The position numbers and the translations under genes were made by a program. Shown piece after piece: positions 60,388 through 64,000 of a DNA stretch of 64,000 nucleotides. The DNA is taken from the NCBI GenBank assembly GCA_022510955.1, contig JAFLSM010000004.1, positions 1 through 64,000 of the forward strand, read 5' to 3'. Every line of letters begins with the position of its first letter. Position 1 is the stretch's first letter. The notes under the pieces were generated by a model. It saw only the letters and a list, made by a program, of their open reading frames with translations. It did no database searches and was not told where the DNA came from. Source of the DNA: Ruminococcus sp. Its GTDB lineage: Bacteria; Bacillota; Clostridia; Oscillospirales; Acutalibacteraceae.

Positions 60388-61318
60388 TGATAAACTTCCT
60401 GTATGCAAGATATGCTATACCCGCTGCATTATCAGTTGAAAAAGCAGGAGCAGCAAAAATTGCATTGTATTTTTGTGTAAAAGTTTTGTTTATAATTGAG
60501 TTTGACATTACTCCGCCTGCATAAAGTAACGGAAGATTACCGTAATTTTCAAGCAATTTGTCGGTTACTGCTGCAAGCGACTGTTCAATATACTTTATGC
60601 AGTAGGCTGCAACATATTCAGGGGATTTGCCGCTGTCAATCAGCTTTTTACATTGATTTTCAACTCCGCTTAAACAGCAGTCAACTCCCTTTAATGTAGG
60701 ATGCACCTTAATTTTCTCGGTATTTTTAAGAGCAAGTTTTTCAAGCTCTGCACCACACGGAAAAGAAAGTCCAAGCATCAGACCTACTCGGTCAACGGCT
60801 TGTCCTGCATGCAAATCAAGTGACTTTGCAACAAGTTCCAAATCAAAACCGTTGTCTTTACCATTTACAAGTACAGCTTCGGTTGTTCCGCCGCTTATAT
60901 GAAAGGCAATAAAGTCCTTTGTAAACATGTCATCACGCTTTGCAGAAAAAAGTGCCGCTGAAATATGGCCCTCTTGATGCGAAAACCGAGCAAGCGGTAC
61001 TTTTAGAGCAGAAGATAAAATATCAGCCGTGTTCTCTCCAACAGTGAAACACGGCATATAGGAGCCATTAACAGGACGAGGTTTTACTGATACTCCTATC
61101 ATTTTAAGCTCTTTTAAATCTATATTTTTTACAAGTTGTGAAAACAACTGATGAAGCTGCTGGGTGTGGTGAAACACCGCATCACTCTGGCGAAGTCCAA
61201 GCTGACCATCCTTTACGGGCAAAAGCTTTTTTTGCTGGAGCATAACACCTGTACTGCTGTCATATAATGCAGTTGATGTTGTATAGTTTGAGGTATCAAT
61301 TCCAAGAAAAAGACTCAT
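60374..61318 (-). CDS. TsaD/Gcp-like (M22) ASKHA-fold protein, probably a divergent paralog
   Basis: LFLGIDTSNYTTSTALYD, HQEGHISAALFSA metal-binding-like HxxxH, FHISGGTTEAVLV, YAGGVMSNSIIN; 314 aa with divergent surrounding sequence. Confidence 0.82.
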   Translation of the reverse strand: MSLFLGIDTSNYTTSTALYDSSTGVMLQQKKLLPVKDGQLGLRQSDAVFHHTQQLHQLFSQLVKNIDLKELKMIGVSVKPRPVNGSYMPCFTVGENTADILSSALKVPLARFSHQEGHISAALFSAKRDDMFTKDFIAFHISGGTTEAVLVNGKDNGFDLELVAKSLDLHAGQAVDRVGLMLGLSFPCGAELEKLALKNTEKIKVHPTLKGVDCCLSGVENQCKKLIDSGKSPEYVAAYCIKYIEQSLAAVTDKLLENYGNLPLLYAGGVMSNSIINKTFTQKYNAIFAAPAFSTDNAAGIAYLAYRKFINVHT

Positions 61319-61758
61319 TCTTTTTCCCCTGCCTCAATATCACGCACAAATGCTCCTAAAACGCCGTTAACGAACTTACTTTCATCTATTGAATATTTCT
61401 TTGAAAGTTCAACAGCTTCGTTGATTGACACGCCTTGAGGCACGCTTTCAACATATTTTATCTCATATATAGCAAGACGAAGAATAGCAAGAGAGGTCTT
61501 TGAAATTCTTGAAATTGACCAGTCTTTTCTAAGATATTTTGCAATAATATCATCAATTTCGCTCTGCTTGCCCTCAACGGCTGTTACAACAGCCTGAGCA
61601 TAGCCACAAATACCGCCCTTGTAAAGCTCGGCATTATCCTCGATTGTTTCTTCAAAGGGTTCGTCATCAAAGGATTTTGAAAACAAAAGCATAAACGCCT
61701 GCTCTCTTGCTTCACTTCGTGTTAATTTAACATTTTCTTTGTTCTGTTCATTGCACAT
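61315..61758 (-). CDS. nusB: Transcription antitermination factor NusB
   Basis: TRSEAREQAFMLLFS, LRLAIYEIKYVESVPQGVSINEAVELSKKYS...FVNGVLGAFVRD. Confidence 0.95.
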   Translation of the reverse strand: MCNEQNKENVKLTRSEAREQAFMLLFSKSFDDEPFEETIEDNAELYKGGICGYAQAVVTAVEGKQSEIDDIIAKYLRKDWSISRISKTSLAILRLAIYEIKYVESVPQGVSINEAVELSKKYSIDESKFVNGVLGAFVRDIEAGEKE

Positions 61759-61827
61759 AATTATACCAACTTTTCAAAGTATTAACAGAATAATTATAGC
61801 ACAGCACATTGAAAATGTAAATAAATA

Positions 61828-62376
61828 TTATGCTCCTACAATAGAAATATTGTCGTAGTCAACTTTATAATGAGAAACAACAGCATCATCAATTACAAGA
61901 GCTGCCGTGTCGTTGAGCTCTTTGTCAGGCACAATTACAGTGACGCCCTCATCACTTATGTAGCACAAGCACTCTGAAAATCCCTTGGCTTTTATAATAC
62001 TTTCAATACTGTCCTGAATGATAAAGTTGCGAATCATAGTTTCTACGCTTTTTTGAGCATCACTTTTCTCCTCATCGCTTGCATTTTCAAGGTCAAACAC
62101 CTTTTCTGCATCATCAATTATGGTATCCTGTGTTTCCTTACGCTTATTGCGCTCATCTGCAAAATAACTTTGCTGTTCCTTTGACAATGCCATAGTCTGC
62201 ACAGCTTCGTCATCACTTGAAGTGCTGCCAACTGTTGCACTTACATATGATGCCGCACCAAGCTCCTTACTTGTTACTCCTGTGCCGGTACTGCCAAACT
62301 GCCAATTTACATACACAGCTGCACCAAGCGCCAAAACCAATGCTGCCAATACAATATACTTTTTTTGAAATTTCAT
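61828..62376 (-). CDS. spoIIIAH: Stage III sporulation protein AH
   Basis: Single N-terminal TM (KKYIVLAALVLALGAAVYVNWQF) and C-terminal ring-building-like domain; last gene of the spoIIIA cluster. Confidence 0.87.
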   Translation of the reverse strand: MKFQKKYIVLAALVLALGAAVYVNWQFGSTGTGVTSKELGAASYVSATVGSTSSDDEAVQTMALSKEQQSYFADERNKRKETQDTIIDDAEKVFDLENASDEEKSDAQKSVETMIRNFIIQDSIESIIKAKGFSECLCYISDEGVTVIVPDKELNDTAALVIDDAVVSHYKVDYDNISIVGA

Positions 62377-62390
62377 AATACTACCGACCT

Positions 62391-62837
62391 TTATTCTGAT
62401 AATTTTGTAATACATACTTTTGCTGTTGAAATGTCAAGCGACTTTGTGACTGCCTCACTGATTCGCTCGACCACAACCGGATCGTCACCGCCTTCGCACA
62501 CAACAAGAACACCCCTGATGTGCGGCTCAATTTCCTTTGTTTTTGTGGTACTGTCGTTAAGATATACATACTCAACGGAATTTTCCATTGTCAACAAAAT
62601 CTTTGTCTTACCTGCACCTTCAATTTGTGATATGACGCCCTGAAGATCGCTTTCAATCTTTGTGCTATATGTTGTGACCGAAAACTCCTCCTCAGGTTTT
62701 GCGCTTCCGACATCAAAATCAACATAGGTTGACAGGAATATTAAAGCAATACCAACAATGCCTGCAATTATAATCATCCTCCTGACCTTATCATTTGAAA
62801 TCATTTGTTTTAACTTATCAGTTGCTTTATTCTCCAT
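62391..62837 (-). CDS. spoIIIAG: Stage III sporulation protein AG
   Basis: TM segment then YSTKIESDLQGVISQIEGAGKTKILLTMENSVEYVY...RGVLVVCEGGDDPVVVERISEAVTKSLDI. Confidence 0.92.
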   Translation of the reverse strand: MENKATDKLKQMISNDKVRRMIIIAGIVGIALIFLSTYVDFDVGSAKPEEEFSVTTYSTKIESDLQGVISQIEGAGKTKILLTMENSVEYVYLNDSTTKTKEIEPHIRGVLVVCEGGDDPVVVERISEAVTKSLDISTAKVCITKLSE

Positions 62838-62840
62838 ATT

Positions 62841-63314
62841 TTACTCCGTCATTATGTTTGGATTTATTCCAAAATTATCTTTTATTATTTCCTTTATAGA
62901 CTGACTATGCTCTGCGTTGTCTTTACTAATATATATGCTGATTGATGAAATGATTATGCGGTTCTCGTCCTCTTTTGCAAGAATTATTTTGCAGGAATTT
63001 ATATTAATTCCGTTTTGTAGAAGAATATCATTTGCACTGTTTTCAAGATTTGTCTGCGTCTGCTTTATAATCTCATTGCTGTATGCCTCATCATTGCTTG
63101 ATATTATGCTTTCTGTTGTGGCATATCCTGATAAATTGATATCAACAGACGAGAACGCCGATATAATAGGAGAAATAAGCGAGCAGACAATAAATGCTCC
63201 GAGTACCAAATTGATAATCTTTTTGGTACTGCCATCTGTTATAAATGTTGAAACAAGCGTACATATAAGAGATGCCGCACATACAACAATCACAACTGTA
63301 AATAAGCCTTTCAT
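62841..63314 (-). CDS. spoIIIAF: Stage III sporulation protein AF
   Basis: Two N-terminal TM segments; position between spoIIIAE and spoIIIAG; start assigned to MKGLFTVVIVV. Confidence 0.87.
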   Translation of the reverse strand: MKGLFTVVIVVCAASLICTLVSTFITDGSTKKIINLVLGAFIVCSLISPIISAFSSVDINLSGYATTESIISSNDEAYSNEIIKQTQTNLENSANDILLQNGININSCKIILAKEDENRIIISSISIYISKDNAEHSQSIKEIIKDNFGINPNIMTE

Positions 63315-64000
63315 CCTGTTCCCTTTCCTGCAATAAGCACAATAGCAGTTGATATGATGTATATTGACATTATGCATAGCAAAATTGCAAGCATTGTTGA
63401 AAATACAACATTAATTGCTTCAAGCAACTTTGCAGGCTGAGGGAGTCCCAATACTTCGGCAGTTGACTTGCCAATCCATAGGGTAAATATCCACATTATG
63501 CTTTGAAGTATAACAGGCAAAAACACAACGGCAACAGACAATATAACAAATACGCCGATTCCTGACTTTAAAAGTCCGACACTGCCAAGCACGGTTTTGT
63601 ATGCATCCGACAAAGCAGAGCCTACTATCGGGATAAATGAATTAAGTGTAAATCGCACTGCACGAGTTGACACATCATCAAGTGAAGATGTGATTAACTG
63701 CTTTAGCGCAAGAACAGCAGTAAAAATTGTCATTCCAAACCCGAGTATCCACTTTATAGACTTTGAAAACATATTGATAAACCCTGAAAGGTTGATATCA
63801 GGCGATACGCTTGATGTTATGCTTAAACCTAAAAACATATTGAGAAGCGGAACAATTACTTTTGTTGAAAGCTGACCGACTCCCTCACCTGCAGCTAACA
63901 TCATTGAATAGTAAGATGCACCGCTGACAGCGTGTCCAGATGTTGCCATTATAACAACCATAATCGGTATATAGGCTATCATAAGATTTGACGATATTGA
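63311..64000 (-). CDS. spoIIIAE: Stage III sporulation protein AE, partial at the window edge
   Basis: Polytopic: GEGVGQLSTKVIVPLLNMFLGLSI...GSALSDAYKTVLGSVGLLKSGIGVFV; the frame stays open to position 64000. Confidence 0.92.
   Translation of the reverse strand, partial: SISSNLMIAYIPIMVVIMATSGHAVSGASYYSMMLAAGEGVGQLSTKVIVPLLNMFLGLSITSSVSPDINLSGFINMFSKSIKWILGFGMTIFTAVLALKQLITSSLDDVSTRAVRFTLNSFIPIVGSALSDAYKTVLGSVGLLKSGIGVFVILSVAVVFLPVILQSIMWIFTLWIGKSTAEVLGLPQPAKLLEAINVVFSTMLAILLCIMSIYIISTAIVLIAGKGTG

Overview
The window is a low-GC, spore-forming Firmicute chromosome segment, most like Ruminococcaceae/Clostridia by gene content and order. Most of it is housekeeping sequence. A long minus-strand block runs from infC-rpmI-rplT through a TrmH-family methyltransferase, dprA, topA, trmFO, plsX, rnc, a radical SAM gene, smc, ftsY, an rdgB-like gene, yhbY, nadD, yqeK and rsfS to leuS and rpsU. 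Other recognisable loci are murD, ispE, nadE, groES-groEL with a perfect CIRCE element, a TrpXYZ-like ABC importer, dnaE, xseA, nusB and spoIIIAE-AH (AE runs off the window). Accessory content includes an IspD-like/epimerase/epimerase-LicD surface-polymer cassette, a sugar transferase plus Wzy-like pair, a large secreted NPCBM/F5-8C/dockerin protein, an ECF sigma/DUF4179 pair, and a standalone PqqD-like plus S26-like peptidase pair. The main items worth a second look are: (1) a palindromic MITE-like repeat with TAATACTAA-type ends, seen at the window start and again at ~27.1-27.3 kb, where it supplies the last codons of a gene; (2) a possible second small inverted-repeat element inside the ABC operon; (3) the PqqD/S26 pair with no visible precursor or maturase; (4) the dockerin protein with a putative transglutaminase-like core; (5) probable non-AUG starts (ATT for the radical SAM gene, ATC for infC); (6) a 6S-like RNA and an L20-type leader. 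No CRISPR, prophage, restriction-modification or known defence locus was recognised. All calls come from reading the sequence and the supplied translations; no database search was run.
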